Source: Gallaecimonas xiamenensis 3-C-1 | GTDB taxonomy: Bacteria > Pseudomonadota > Gammaproteobacteria > Enterobacterales > Gallaecimonadaceae | Length of the DNA: 64,000 nt | Direction of reading: 5' to 3' | Assembly: GCF_000299915.1 (NCBI RefSeq) | Contig: NZ_AMRI01000001.1 | Coordinates: forward strand, 1 to 64,000 | Shown here: positions 26,058 through 35,732 of the stretch, piece after piece | How the letters are laid out: each line of letters begins with the position of its first letter | Position numbering within the stretch: position 1 is the first letter of the stretch | The notes under the pieces: generated by a model | What the model was told of the DNA's origin: nothing | Databases searched by the model: none | Seen by the model: the letters and a program-made list of their open reading frames with translations, nothing else | Position numbers and translations under genes: made by a program

Positions 26058-26603
26058 ATGAAGGCGGTATTGCAAGGCGAACGGGTGTACCTGCGGTCCA
26101 TGACCAAGGCCGATGCGGCGGCGCTGTTCGCCATTTATGGCAGCGAAGCCACCATGGCTTTTGCCTCAGATCCGGCCTTTAGCTCCCTGGGTATGGTCTA
26201 CCAGATGCTTGAGAGCGTAGCCCGGCTGGAAAGCAGCGGTGAGTCTTTGGAGTGGGCTATTGTCGAGAAGGCCAGGGGCAAGCTCATTGGGACCTGCGGC
26301 CTGCACAGCTTTACCCCGTCCCGGGCCGAGTGTGAGGTCGGCTGCCTGCTGAACCAGGCCTATTGGGGCCAGGGCTTGATGTCCGAGGCCTTAAGATTGT
26401 TGTTTGGCCATGCCAAGACCCTGGGCGTCTGCCGGCTGTTGGCCGATATCGACGCGCCCAACCACAATTCCATCCGGCTGTTCAAAGGCCTTGGCTTTGA
26501 GCAAGCAGGCCCTCTTTATCGCCTGGTGTTGATTGATGAGTCCCTGGCGGCCGGGCAGGCGCTCCCCGGCGGCAAGGCGGGGGCTGAGGGCGCCGGGAGT
26601 TGA
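26058..26603 (+). CDS. GNAT-family N-acetyltransferase (RimJ/RimL type)
   Basis: This 181-residue protein has the RimJ/RimL layout: GERVYLRSMTKADAAALF at the start, the acetyl-CoA loop region near CLLNQAYWGQGLMSEAL (about 95-111), and DAPNHNSIRLFKGLGF near 135-150. It would acetylate an amine or a protein N-terminus in the cytoplasm. AGGAGGGG before the ATG is a good ribosome-binding site. It is convergent with the VWA operon. Confidence 0.85.
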   Translation: MKAVLQGERVYLRSMTKADAAALFAIYGSEATMAFASDPAFSSLGMVYQMLESVARLESSGESLEWAIVEKARGKLIGTCGLHSFTPSRAECEVGCLLNQAYWGQGLMSEALRLLFGHAKTLGVCRLLADIDAPNHNSIRLFKGLGFEQAGPLYRLVLIDESLAAGQALPGGKAGAEGAGS

Positions 26604-26659
26604 GCTTGGTGAACGCCTTTGACAGGGCCTTGGGGCAGGGCATCTGCGCACAGCTGCCC

Positions 26660-27865
26660 TTAGCCCTTGAGGGCGTCGGGGTCGGCCCTGACGGTTTTAA
26701 TGTCCTGCGCCGCCGCCCAGGCCTGCACGTCTTCGCGACGCAGGGCCGTTGCCATCAAGTCTGGAAATTGGTCCGGGGTGCAGGCAAAGACGGGTGAGCC
26801 CATGGCGGCAAAATCGGCGGCCAGTTGGCTGTCGTAGGCGGGGCGGCCGTCGTCGCTCAGGGCCAGCAGGGTGATGACGTTGACATCGTTACCGATAAGC
26901 CGGGCCACCCGGGCTTTGAGCTCCTCCTCATTGCCGCCCTCGAAGAGGTCGGTTATCAGGATGAGGTGGGTTTTAGCGGGGCGCTCTATCTTGGCCTGGC
27001 AGTAAGCCACCGCCTGGTTGATGTCGGTGCCGCCCCCCAATTGCACCCCGAACAGCACGCTGACCGGGTCGGCCAGATCGTCGGTCATATCGACGATAGC
27101 GGTGTCAAAACACACCAACTGGGTGCGCACCCCCGGCAAAGAGGCCATCACGGCGGCAAAAATGGCGCTGTAGACCACTGAGGTGGCCATGGAGCCGGAT
27201 TGGTCCACACAGAGGATGACCTCATCCAGGTCCACCACCCGCCGGTTCTGGCGCATAAACCCCACCAGCTTTTCCGGGATCACCGTCTGGTACTGCTGCT
27301 GATAGTGGCGCAGGTTGGCACTGATGGTGCGGCCCCAATCGATGTCATTGAAGCGGGGCCTGAAGGTGCGCTTGGACTTGTTGATGGCGCCCCGCACCGA
27401 CTCGGCGGTCTTGCGTTCCAGTTTCTCCATCAGCTGGGCCACCACCTTGGCGATAACCTGGCGGGCCGTGTCCAGGGTCTGTTCCGGCATGGCCGAACGC
27501 AGGCTGACAAGGTCCGCCACCAGGTGCACGTCGGCTTCCATGGCGGCCAGAAATTCCGGCTCCAGCAGCATTTGCTTGAGGCCCAAGCGTTCAAAGGCGT
27601 CGCGCTGCATCACCTGCACCACGCTGGTGGGGAAGAACTCGCGAATATCCCCCAGCCAGCGGGACACCTTGGGGGCAGAGCGGCCTAGGGACCCCCGGCC
27701 TTTGCCGCCGCCGCTGCCGTCACCGTCGTACAGGGCGTTGAGGGCCTGCATCAAACGTTGGTCCTGAGCCGCCAGGGCCGACTGGGGTTCGTCGGTGCCC
27801 AGCACCAGTCGCCAGCGGCGCTCGTTCTCGGCGCTGTCATTCAGGGGTGAGGGGTTTGCGTCCAT
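26660..27865 (-). CDS. VWA domain protein (YehP-like), end of the five-gene operon
   Basis: This 401-residue protein has a helical N-terminal half (CoxE-like) and a VWA domain whose metal site is complete: DQSGSM with Asp221, Thr280/Asp281 in GGGTDIN and Asp306 in ITDLFEG. VWA proteins of this type usually act with MoxR ATPases to remodel or activate a partner. There is no signal peptide or membrane helix, so it is cytoplasmic. Its start overlaps the DUF5682 gene by 25 bases, showing tight co-translation. It corresponds to E. coli YehP by domain and context. Confidence 0.85.
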   Translation of the reverse strand: MDANPSPLNDSAENERRWRLVLGTDEPQSALAAQDQRLMQALNALYDGDGSGGGKGRGSLGRSAPKVSRWLGDIREFFPTSVVQVMQRDAFERLGLKQMLLEPEFLAAMEADVHLVADLVSLRSAMPEQTLDTARQVIAKVVAQLMEKLERKTAESVRGAINKSKRTFRPRFNDIDWGRTISANLRHYQQQYQTVIPEKLVGFMRQNRRVVDLDEVILCVDQSGSMATSVVYSAIFAAVMASLPGVRTQLVCFDTAIVDMTDDLADPVSVLFGVQLGGGTDINQAVAYCQAKIERPAKTHLILITDLFEGGNEEELKARVARLIGNDVNVITLLALSDDGRPAYDSQLAADFAAMGSPVFACTPDQFPDLMATALRREDVQAWAAAQDIKTVRADPDALKG

Positions 27866-30174
27866 GTCTTGTCTCTTTGAATGAGTTTACCCAGGCGTTG
27901 CAGGTGGCCTTGCCACTGCTCGCCAAGGGCGCTGTTGACCGTCAAGGTCAGTCCCTGTTGGCGGCCGTGCAGGACAGTGTCCATCAGCCGGCGGCGTTCC
28001 ATGGCGTCAAGGCCGGAAAATACCCGGCGCAGCAAGGGCACATGGGCGATAAAGGCCTCTTCGTCCATGGCGCTGAGCCAATGGGTGACGGTTTCAAGGA
28101 GGCTAGGGTCATAAAGCAGCTGCTGGGTGGCGCCGGTAAAAAAGCCCTCGAAGAAGCGGGCGGCTTCGGCGGTGGCGATGGCCGGCGACAAGGCCACTTG
28201 CAAGGCGGCCTGGACCGAGGCGGCGTCTTTGATGTCGGCAAAATACAACAAGCGGTTGGCAAGGCCGGCCAGGGCCGGGCTGCTGTGGCCGTGCTCCGCT
28301 ACCTGTCCAAGGGCCTCGAACCAGCCGCTGTTGATGGCGTCGTCCAACTGGGCCAGTTGGATGGCGTCATGGCTTTTCTCAATGAGGCGGCCAAGGGCGC
28401 CGGCCTCTTCGTCGTTGAGGTTACGGCAGGCGTAGGGCAGGGACACCGAGGCTTGCACCACCAGGCGCTGCAACAGGGCGTCAAGGTGGCTGGCCGACAA
28501 CTGCCGGGCGGTGCCGTAGCGCTGAATTTGCACCAAAGACGGCACGGCGGCCAGCAGCTCGCTGCAATCGTCGGTGTGGGCGGCGCGGCTGTCGAGGAGC
28601 TTAAGGCCCTGGGCGGTGGCCTCCAGCAGGTCCGCCTCCAAGCCCAGTTGCACCAGTTCGGTGAGGCCGGCCAGGGTACTTTGGCCTTGCATCTTCTCGG
28701 CCAGGCAAGCGTTGGCGGCCTGGGCTATGGTGCTGCCATAGACCAGGTTTTCCACCAGCCGCACGCTAAATTCGGGCTGCCAGCACAGCAGCCAGCGCTC
28801 CCGGAAAGTGCCACGGCTGCCGCCAGCATTGGTCTGCAAGCCCCAGGGTACATCCAAGAGGGTCAGGCGGTGCAGCAAAATGGACTTGAGCAGGCCTGGC
28901 TCGGTGCGCAGATCCAGCGACAACTCCCGGCTGCTGGCCTCGGCTTTAAGGCGCAGGGCCTTCTTTTGTTTTTCCAGATCTTCCAGCAGCGGCAGCAAAG
29001 GCGAGTCGGGCGGCACGGCGCCCACCTGGCTGCCCAGCAGCAGCTCGTCTTCAATGCCCTGCCATTGCAGGGGTTCGCCAAAGCACAGGCAGGCAATGGC
29101 CGCTTCGCGCATTTCTTCAAAACCGGCGGCCGGGCGCTGGCGCACCGCGGCCAGGGTGCGGCTGAGGCGCACCGCTTCGATAACCGAGGCAGTAGACACC
29201 ACCTGCCCTTGTTGGCGAAGGGCGGCGGCGGTTTTGGTGAGCCAGCTCTCCAGCACCCGGCCCGAGCTGCGGTGCTGCCAGAGGTGCTGGTACCACTGGG
29301 GCGCATCGACACCGGCGCCGTAGCCAGAGCGGCTGGCCAGGCGTGGGCTGGTCCAGGGCACCCAGGTGGCCCGCACCTTGGTGGCGGCGAGCTTCTTAGG
29401 CAGGGCTTTGAGCAGCGCCTTGTCGGCACTGATTTTGTGTTTTTCGTTAAGGGCCGGTACGTGCCAGGCGCCGCACACCACGGCTATGGGACCGTCGCTT
29501 GCCTTGGCGGCCTGGGCTATTTCCAGGCGCATATGGGCTTCGCGCTGCAGGTCGCGCGGGCGGACCCCGGCGCTGTCGCGCAAGGCGGCCATGGCCGAGG
29601 CGACGCTGTCAAAAATGGCGGCGTCGTCATCGGCATTTTGTTCGATAAGGTCGTTCCACCAGGCTTCGCCGTCCTGGTAGCCCGATAACCGGGCCAGTTC
29701 GGCGATGGGGTCCTGGCTGAGGGGGGTCTCTTGTTCGGCCTCGCTAACGGGGTTCTTGTCGGCGGCAGGCGGGCTTTGGGCCTCTTGCTCGCCGCCCTCT
29801 GGGCCGTCTTCGCTGTCTTGTTCACGGGCGGCCAGGGCCATGGCCAATTGCTGGCTGACCGGCAGGTCGATAAAACGCAGTTCGGCGCCGTTGGCCACGG
29901 CCCACAGGCAGGCCTGGTACTCGGGGGAGAACTCGGCAAAGGGCCAGTAGCTGGCCGTGGCCGGGTCGTCCTGGCAGTAAGCCAGCAGCGCCACCGGCAG
30001 CTGCATCTCGGCCCTGGCCAGCTGCCCGAGGATGTCGGTGCAGTCGGCCGGCCCTTCGATGAGCACGCAGGCCGGCTGTAGGGCGTTGAGGGCGTCAAGG
30101 AGCCTGGCGGCCGACCCCGGGCCATGGTGGCGAATGCCAAAATAGCGAACAGTGGCGCTCATATCCTGGCTCAC
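27841..30174 (-). CDS. DUF5682 protein (YehM-like)
   Basis: This 777-residue protein begins with the conserved DUF5682 start: RHHGPGSA at residues 15-22 and EGPAD at 40-44. Two acidic, low-complexity linkers (EDGPEGGEQ, near 120-150) separate the N-terminal enzyme-like domain from a large helical C-terminal part. The N-terminal His-rich motif recalls TraB/ChaN-type metal sites, which is inference. Its start overlaps the MoxR gene by 4 bases. It is the third product class of the YehLMPQ-like set. Confidence 0.8.
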   Translation of the reverse strand: MSQDMSATVRYFGIRHHGPGSAARLLDALNALQPACVLIEGPADCTDILGQLARAEMQLPVALLAYCQDDPATASYWPFAEFSPEYQACLWAVANGAELRFIDLPVSQQLAMALAAREQDSEDGPEGGEQEAQSPPAADKNPVSEAEQETPLSQDPIAELARLSGYQDGEAWWNDLIEQNADDDAAIFDSVASAMAALRDSAGVRPRDLQREAHMRLEIAQAAKASDGPIAVVCGAWHVPALNEKHKISADKALLKALPKKLAATKVRATWVPWTSPRLASRSGYGAGVDAPQWYQHLWQHRSSGRVLESWLTKTAAALRQQGQVVSTASVIEAVRLSRTLAAVRQRPAAGFEEMREAAIACLCFGEPLQWQGIEDELLLGSQVGAVPPDSPLLPLLEDLEKQKKALRLKAEASSRELSLDLRTEPGLLKSILLHRLTLLDVPWGLQTNAGGSRGTFRERWLLCWQPEFSVRLVENLVYGSTIAQAANACLAEKMQGQSTLAGLTELVQLGLEADLLEATAQGLKLLDSRAAHTDDCSELLAAVPSLVQIQRYGTARQLSASHLDALLQRLVVQASVSLPYACRNLNDEEAGALGRLIEKSHDAIQLAQLDDAINSGWFEALGQVAEHGHSSPALAGLANRLLYFADIKDAASVQAALQVALSPAIATAEAARFFEGFFTGATQQLLYDPSLLETVTHWLSAMDEEAFIAHVPLLRRVFSGLDAMERRRLMDTVLHGRQQGLTLTVNSALGEQWQGHLQRLGKLIQRDKTWTQTPHP

Positions 30175-31247
30175 AAAACCTCGTTGAGCGCGTGGTAGTA
30201 GGGGGCGAAGTCCGGGCGTTTTTTCAGCACCGTTTCCAGGTACTCTTCCAGCACCGCCTTGTCTTGCACCGGATCTTTGACGATGGCCCCCAGCAGGTTG
30301 TGGCTGACGTCTTCTGCTTGCAGCTGGCCGTCGCTGAACCAGTTGGCCTGGCTGAGGCTGCCCACCATCACGGCGATGGCTTCGGCGGTGGAAAGATTAC
30401 CGCTGGGGGTTTTTAGGGCCATGTTGCCGTCCAGGGTCTGGCCGCTCCTGAGTTCGCGGAACATGGTGACCACTTTTTCGATCTCGGCCTTGGCGTTGGC
30501 CGGTACCGGCAGCTCCAGGCTGTTGCCCATCTCGGCCACCCGGCGCTCGACGATGGCGATTTCTTCGTCCATGTCGTCCGGCAGGGGCAATACCACCACG
30601 TTAAAGCGCCGCTTCAGGGCCGAAGACAGCTCGTTAACCCCTTTGTCGCGGTTGTTGGCGGTGGCGATGACGTTAAAGCCGCGAGTGGCGTAGACGACGT
30701 CGTCCAGCTCCGGTACCGGCAGCATTTTTTCAGACAGGACGGTGATAAGGGTGTCCTGAACGTCTGACCCCATGCGGGTCAGCTCTTCCAGGCGGCAAAG
30801 GGTGCCTTGCTCCATGGCCCGAAACAGCGGCGTGGGGACCAGGGCCTCGCGAGACGGCCCCTTGGCCAGCAGCTGGGCGTAGTTCCAGCCGTAGCGAATT
30901 TGGTTTTCGTCGGTGCCGGCTGTGCACTGGATCACCGCCGAGCTGCTGCCGGAGATGGCGGCGGCCAGGTGCTCGGAAACCCAGGACTTGGCGGTGCCCG
31001 GCACCCCCAGCAACAGCAGGGCCCGGTCGGTAGCCAGGGTGGCCACGGCGGTTTCTATAAGGCGGCGGTTGCCGATGTATTTGGCGCTGATCTCGGTGCC
31101 GTCGGCGGCTTGACCACCCATCAGGTAGGTCACCACCGCCTTGGGGGTCAGTTGCCAGTTTTCGGGCTTGGGCCCTTGGTCGGCTTTGAGTGCGTCCAGC
31201 TCTGCCTGGTAGGTGATCTCTACCGGTGTCCTTAATACCTTGCTCAT
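30171..31247 (-). CDS. MoxR-family AAA+ ATPase (YehL-like)
   Basis: This 358-residue ATPase has Walker A GVPGTAKS (81-88). At the Walker B position it reads CRLEE (Glu154, Glu155), so the usual Asp is Glu. Sensor 1 is ATANNRD (Asn198/Asn199) and the Arg finger region is RRF (213-215). MoxR ATPases form hexamers that act as chaperones with VWA partners. It starts 2 bases after the DUF5691 stop and overlaps the DUF5682 gene. The Glu-for-Asp change may be a normal trait of this subfamily. Confidence 0.85.
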   Translation of the reverse strand: MSKVLRTPVEITYQAELDALKADQGPKPENWQLTPKAVVTYLMGGQAADGTEISAKYIGNRRLIETAVATLATDRALLLLGVPGTAKSWVSEHLAAAISGSSSAVIQCTAGTDENQIRYGWNYAQLLAKGPSREALVPTPLFRAMEQGTLCRLEELTRMGSDVQDTLITVLSEKMLPVPELDDVVYATRGFNVIATANNRDKGVNELSSALKRRFNVVVLPLPDDMDEEIAIVERRVAEMGNSLELPVPANAKAEIEKVVTMFRELRSGQTLDGNMALKTPSGNLSTAEAIAVMVGSLSQANWFSDGQLQAEDVSHNLLGAIVKDPVQDKAVLEEYLETVLKKRPDFAPYYHALNEVL

Positions 31248-31249
31248 AA

Positions 31250-32773
31250 CTAACCCTGTTTGCAGTTATCCATGTCAGCGGTACCGGCTTGAGCCAGTGC
31301 CACATTGAATTTGAGGTGGTTTAGCAGCGGATCGGAATAGGACAGTCCCAGCCCGGTCAGTTGCTCGATGATGGCGGTGGCCGTGTTCCTGGGCAGCCAA
31401 AGCCCCAGGGCAGCCAGATCCAGACAGGTCCCTTGCACCTTGGAGGCCTCTTCTTCCCTGATGGCCTGGCCCAGTTCCTGGCAAAAGCGGCGCCAGCGGG
31501 GCAGCGCTAAAAAGTCTTCCTTGCCAAGGGGCAGGCTGTCCAGGCGCAGGTTGATGCCGATGTCTTCAAAATCCAGGTCGTCTTCCCACTCCTGGCTGGC
31601 CAGTAACCTCAGGGCCAATTGCTGGCGCTGCGGGCTGTCCATGGCCTCGGTAAGGGGCCTTAGCAGCCGCAGGTGCTGATAGGTCAGGCCATGGCCGTCG
31701 ATATCCGCAAACAGCCGGTCCAGCAGGAGGCCAAGGAGGCTGTGGTCCAGGCTGTGGCGCAGCTGCTCGACCAACACCAGGTTGTCGTCGTCACTGTTGG
31801 CCTGGAAAGACCAGGCCGTGACCAATTCGGCCAGGGTCAGTTGCAGGGCCTCGGCCAGGGCTCTGGGGCTGGTGGTTGCCAGCAACTGGGTACGGTCGGC
31901 CGCCTTTCGGGAGGATTTGAGTTTTTGCGGTATCAGCTCTTTGCTGCGCCGCAAAAGCCCGGTGCTTTTGACCTCAAAGCCAGCGGCCAGCTCCAGGGCC
32001 TGTGCTTGTTGCTGTGCTTGCTGGTCCTTTGGCAGGCAGTCGAGGCGAAGCAGCATGCGCTGGGCAAACAGGCGGATGCCTTCGGCGCGGTCACCGAGCA
32101 GCTCGGTCAGGTAGGGCGCGTCGGCGCTGCTGAGGTTGTCAGCAAGGCATTCGAGCAGCCGTTGGCGGTTGGCCGCCTTTTCCTTGGCGGCGCAGGCCAT
32201 TAACAGCACCCTGGCCTGGGCCGGGTCTTGGCGGCGCAGGGCCTGGCACTGGGCAAGGCGCTGCTGGGGCGGCCAGGCATCCCAGTTGTCCTGGCTCAAG
32301 GTGTCCTCGGGGGGTGCCTTGTTGTCCCTGGTCTCGTCTCGCCACTGGTACCAGGGCTGAACCGACGCAAGTTGCACTTGGTCCCCTTGCTCTACAAACC
32401 AGTCGGCCGGATGGGGGGCGTAGCCCCGGCGCTCCAGCAGAGCCAGGGTTGCCTGGACGTAGCCTTGTGGCTGCCCCAGGCAGCGGCGAAACAAGGGGCG
32501 CAGCGGCGTCGGCAACAAGGGCAGGGCAGGCAGGGGTATGGCGGCGCTGACCTTGAGCTGGGCCGGGGGGCTGATAGCGAGCATGGCCGCTTGCACCTGG
32601 CTGAGCAGGGCCAGGGCGGCGCTGGCCTGCTGCGGGGCAGGCAGGTCTTGTAGCAGCGCCAGCCAATGGGGGGGCAAGTCGGCCTCGGGCAAGCCGTTGT
32701 GGCCCATAGCCCAGCGCATCAGCAGTTTTTCGGTCTGTTGGTCCAAAGAGCCCAAGGTGTCTTGATTCAGCAT
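31250..32773 (-). CDS. DUF5691 protein
   Basis: This 507-residue protein is helical with many Leu/Gln-rich repeats, matching DUF5691, a family almost always found with SWIM, MoxR and VWA genes. The chosen start (MLNQDTLGS) overlaps the SWIM gene by 7 bases; reading from 32,833 would add 20 residues inside that gene. No catalytic motif is visible, so it may be a scaffold or substrate adaptor. Confidence 0.75.
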   Translation of the reverse strand: MLNQDTLGSLDQQTEKLLMRWAMGHNGLPEADLPPHWLALLQDLPAPQQASAALALLSQVQAAMLAISPPAQLKVSAAIPLPALPLLPTPLRPLFRRCLGQPQGYVQATLALLERRGYAPHPADWFVEQGDQVQLASVQPWYQWRDETRDNKAPPEDTLSQDNWDAWPPQQRLAQCQALRRQDPAQARVLLMACAAKEKAANRQRLLECLADNLSSADAPYLTELLGDRAEGIRLFAQRMLLRLDCLPKDQQAQQQAQALELAAGFEVKSTGLLRRSKELIPQKLKSSRKAADRTQLLATTSPRALAEALQLTLAELVTAWSFQANSDDDNLVLVEQLRHSLDHSLLGLLLDRLFADIDGHGLTYQHLRLLRPLTEAMDSPQRQQLALRLLASQEWEDDLDFEDIGINLRLDSLPLGKEDFLALPRWRRFCQELGQAIREEEASKVQGTCLDLAALGLWLPRNTATAIIEQLTGLGLSYSDPLLNHLKFNVALAQAGTADMDNCKQG

Positions 32774-34158
32774 GTCAGGGTACCCCAGTGGCGGCTGCGA
32801 ACACTGACAAGGTCCCCCTGGATGCCGTTCCACAGCACGAAGGCGCCGGTCAGCTCTGAGCCTGTGACCAGCACCGGCAGGTGGGGGTTGCTAAGGGGCA
32901 GGGTGTCAGTGGCCCCTTGCCACCAATAGTGGCCATCGGCATCTTGGGCGATGCGACCTGGGCCCAACAGCCAAGGCATGGACTCGGCCCAGGGCTGCAG
33001 GGACAGGCGTTCAAGCCAGGCCGCTTTCAGGGATTGGTCGCTTTGGGGCCAGTCTGGCTCGGTATCGGCGCCAGAGGCCTGGTAGTCGAGGAGAAAAGCC
33101 CGCTCGGCGCAGCGCCCCGGGTAGTAGGCCAGGGCGCCGGTCAGCTCGGTGCCGGGGCCAGGGCCTGTGGCGCGGCGCCCGGCCGAGGCCGGGTAATAAT
33201 CCAGCAACAGGGCAAAACGGGGGCTGGGGGATTGGCAGTCGAGCAGCCAGGATTCATGGCTGACCAAGCCGCTGCGGCGGCTGACGATGCGCTCACCCAG
33301 GTTGTGCCACCTGGACTGCACCTTGTGCAGATCCGGCCTTTCCAGCAGTTGGGCACGGGACTCGGTGGCCAGCAAGGCCTGGCGCGCGTCTTCGTCTTCG
33401 GGGTCGGCAAACCAGGCCTGCATCAGGGCCGACAGTTGCCCCAGAAACTGGGTCAGGCCGTAAAGGCGCAGCGGCTGCGGCAGGGATTTGACCCGGGCTG
33501 GCAGCTCATCCAGGCGGCTGGCAAGGCCTTCGAGCTTGGCGTCCACCATGCGTGCCGACACGGCGCGGCAACGGGTGCCAAGGTCTCCCAGCAGATCGTT
33601 AAGGCCGGTGCGCAGCTGGTCGTCCAGCCACTGCTGGAAATCTTCAAGGCCTTTGGTGGCGGCAGCCTGGGTGCGGGCGCGGGTCTTTTGTGCCCGCTGG
33701 CGCTGCTCCTGGGCCTTTTGTTCAAGCTCTTGCTCGGTAAGCTCGGATACCGGCTCGGCGGCCGTTGCCGCCAGGCTCTTACCTTGCCCAGAGGCAGGGG
33801 CGGCGGTGGTGGTCTTGCGCTTGCGCCTGCCTAACCAGTCGCTGACCCAGTCCGGCTGGTCGCCGTCGCTAAAGCCGTCCGGCGCCTCGGCAAATTGCCA
33901 CATCAAGGCCAGCACATGCTTACAGGGGAATTTACGGGAAGGGCAGGAGCACTTATAGCCATGGTCGGCGGCGTCGGCTACCACCAGGTAAGGGTTGGCA
34001 CCCGAGCCCTGGCAATGGCCCCAAATCAGGGCGTCCGGCTCGGACTTGTGCAACAAGGGCCACTTGGCGGGTTTGAGCAGCTTTTTGGCCGCATTCAGGG
34101 ACGACTGGTCTGGGGCGAGGTTTTCCACAACCTGCAATGCTATTTCCATATATGCCAA
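32767..34158 (-). CDS. SWIM zinc-finger protein (YehQ-like), first gene of the operon
   Basis: This 463-residue protein carries a SWIM zinc motif near the N-terminus: Cys70-x-Cys72, then Cys79-x-His81 in KCSCPSRKFPCKH. SWIM fingers bind DNA or proteins. A charged coiled-coil-like stretch (about 140-175, ELTEQELEQKAQEQ) follows, and then an unrecognised C-terminal domain. It is the first gene of the operon that continues DUF5691, MoxR, DUF5682 and VWA, with all junctions overlapping or nearly so. The promoter must lie in 34,159-34,291, shared with the divergent GNAT gene. Confidence 0.85.
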   Translation of the reverse strand: MAYMEIALQVVENLAPDQSSLNAAKKLLKPAKWPLLHKSEPDALIWGHCQGSGANPYLVVADAADHGYKCSCPSRKFPCKHVLALMWQFAEAPDGFSDGDQPDWVSDWLGRRKRKTTTAAPASGQGKSLAATAAEPVSELTEQELEQKAQEQRQRAQKTRARTQAAATKGLEDFQQWLDDQLRTGLNDLLGDLGTRCRAVSARMVDAKLEGLASRLDELPARVKSLPQPLRLYGLTQFLGQLSALMQAWFADPEDEDARQALLATESRAQLLERPDLHKVQSRWHNLGERIVSRRSGLVSHESWLLDCQSPSPRFALLLDYYPASAGRRATGPGPGTELTGALAYYPGRCAERAFLLDYQASGADTEPDWPQSDQSLKAAWLERLSLQPWAESMPWLLGPGRIAQDADGHYWWQGATDTLPLSNPHLPVLVTGSELTGAFVLWNGIQGDLVSVRSRHWGTLTC

Positions 34159-34291
34159 CTACAGCAGACGAGGCTGGCCGCATCATTCCAGCTAAAGGCT
34201 GACAATTCAAGCCTGTCTGCCGCCTGGCCCATTCCCCAAGGCCAGATCTGGGCATAGACTGGCGGCCACTTGCCCTTTGTAAGAGCTGCGT

Positions 34292-34705
34292 ATGGAAATC
34301 GACGTCGTAGAAAACCCCACCCAGGATGAAATCGCCTTTTTTGACGAGCAGATTCGCCTTTTCAATGCCGAGCATTGGGAAGTAAAGGAAAAGCGGCCGC
34401 TGGTGGTGCAGATAAAAGATGAGGACGGCCAGGTGGTGGCCGGGGCCGGTGCCCGCACCTTCGGCGACTGGTTGCTGCTAGACAGCCTCTGGGTGTCGGC
34501 GCCCTTAAGGGGCCAGGGGGCGGGCAGCGCCCTTCTTACCCAGTTGGAAGCGGCGGCGCGGCAGAGGGGCTGCAAGCAGTGCCTGCTCAACACCCTGGAT
34601 TTTCAGGCCATGCCCTTTTACCAAAAGCACGGCTACCAGGTGCAGTGGATACAGCCCGGTTATCCGAAAACCGGCTGCAAGTATTTTATGACCAAGGCCC
34701 TTTAA
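34292..34705 (+). CDS. GNAT-family N-acetyltransferase
   Basis: This 137-residue protein has the acetyl-CoA binding motif LRGQGAGSALLTQLE near residues 73-87, and the family's C-terminal YQKHGYQ. It would acetylate a small amine. It is divergent from the SWIM operon with 133 bases between them. Substrate unknown. Confidence 0.85.
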   Translation: MEIDVVENPTQDEIAFFDEQIRLFNAEHWEVKEKRPLVVQIKDEDGQVVAGAGARTFGDWLLLDSLWVSAPLRGQGAGSALLTQLEAAARQRGCKQCLLNTLDFQAMPFYQKHGYQVQWIQPGYPKTGCKYFMTKAL

Positions 34706-34802
34706 GACATTGAAACCGGCTTTACCGCCGGGGCCATGGCGCCGCTCTTGAGGATAAGATAATGTTCGGTTTCGGATATTAAAAAAAACACAGGACGTAG
34801 CT

Positions 34803-35681
34803 ATGGCAACACAATTTAAAAGCCCCTCCCTTGGCCTTGGCAAGGTCATCCCGGTGCTGGTGGTACTGGCGCTGGTGATAGTGGTATACGGCAGCTGGTT
34901 TACCGTCGACCAGGGGGAGCGCGGCGTGCATCTTCGCAACGGTAAGATCATCGGTACCGCCGAGCCCGGCATGGGCTTTAAGATGCCGCTGTTCGACAAA
35001 ATCGTGAAGATCTCCACCCAGACCCACACCGTCAGCTACGAGCACCTGCAGGCCTACAGCCGCGACCAGCAGCCGGCCACCATCAAGGTCTCTGTCACCT
35101 TCCGGGTGCCGGAAGCCCAAGTGGCCGAGGTCTATGCCCATTTCAAAAACATCGACTCCATGGTCAACCGCCTGGTAGACAGGGCCGTGCCTACCCAGGT
35201 GGAAAACACCTTTGGCCGTTACACCGCCATTTCGGCGGTGCAGGAGCGGGTGCAGTTCGTGATGGACGTGACCCAGGCCATCAAGGACGCCGTGCAAGGC
35301 CCCATAGAGATAAGCTCGGTGCAGGTTGAAAACATCGACTTTTCCAACGCTTACGAGAAGTCTGTGGAAGACAGGATGCGCGCCGAAGTGGAAGTGCAGA
35401 CCCAGAAGCAGAACCTGGAAAAGGAAAGGGTCAGCGCCCAGATCGCCGTGACCAAGGCCCAGGCCGAGGCAGACTCGCAACTGGCCCGGGCCAAGGCCGA
35501 AGCCGAAGCCATCCGCATCAAGGGTGAGGCAGAAGCCGCCGCTATCAAGAGCCGCGCCGAAGCCCTGGCCCAGAACAAGAACCTGATTGAGCTGACCAAG
35601 GCCGAGAAGTGGAACGGCAAACTGCCCGACACCATGCTGCCCAACAGCACCTTGCCTTTCTTCGACACCACCCACAAGTAA
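34803..35681 (+). CDS. Prohibitin-family SPFH protein
   Basis: This 292-residue protein has an N-terminal membrane anchor (VIPVLVVLALVIVVYGSWF), the SPFH/Band 7 domain (VDQGERGVHLRNGKI onward) and a long Ala/Glu/Lys coiled coil near 190-260. Prohibitin-like proteins form ring complexes in the inner membrane and control proteases such as FtsH. CAGGACGTAG precedes the ATG. It stands alone and is followed by a strong terminator. Confidence 0.9.
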   Translation: MATQFKSPSLGLGKVIPVLVVLALVIVVYGSWFTVDQGERGVHLRNGKIIGTAEPGMGFKMPLFDKIVKISTQTHTVSYEHLQAYSRDQQPATIKVSVTFRVPEAQVAEVYAHFKNIDSMVNRLVDRAVPTQVENTFGRYTAISAVQERVQFVMDVTQAIKDAVQGPIEISSVQVENIDFSNAYEKSVEDRMRAEVEVQTQKQNLEKERVSAQIAVTKAQAEADSQLARAKAEAEAIRIKGEAEAAAIKSRAEALAQNKNLIELTKAEKWNGKLPDTMLPNSTLPFFDTTHK

Positions 35682-35686
35682 GGTAA

Positions 35687-35713
35687 AAGCCGGGCCCTGT
35701 GCCCGGCTTTTTG
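35687..35713 (+). terminator. Rho-independent terminator
   Basis: AAGCCGGGC and GCCCGGCTT form a 9-base stem with a 5-base loop, followed by a T run. It lies 5 bases after the prohibitin gene. Confidence 0.9.
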
Positions 35714-35732
35714 CTACCTGCAAGGACGCCTC

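Noticed and set aside
27847-29688. Long open frame on the + strand opposite the DUF5682 gene
   Set aside because: It is a shadow of the GC-rich DUF5682 coding strand: low-complexity Gly/Ala/Leu composition, no motif and wrong codon pattern.
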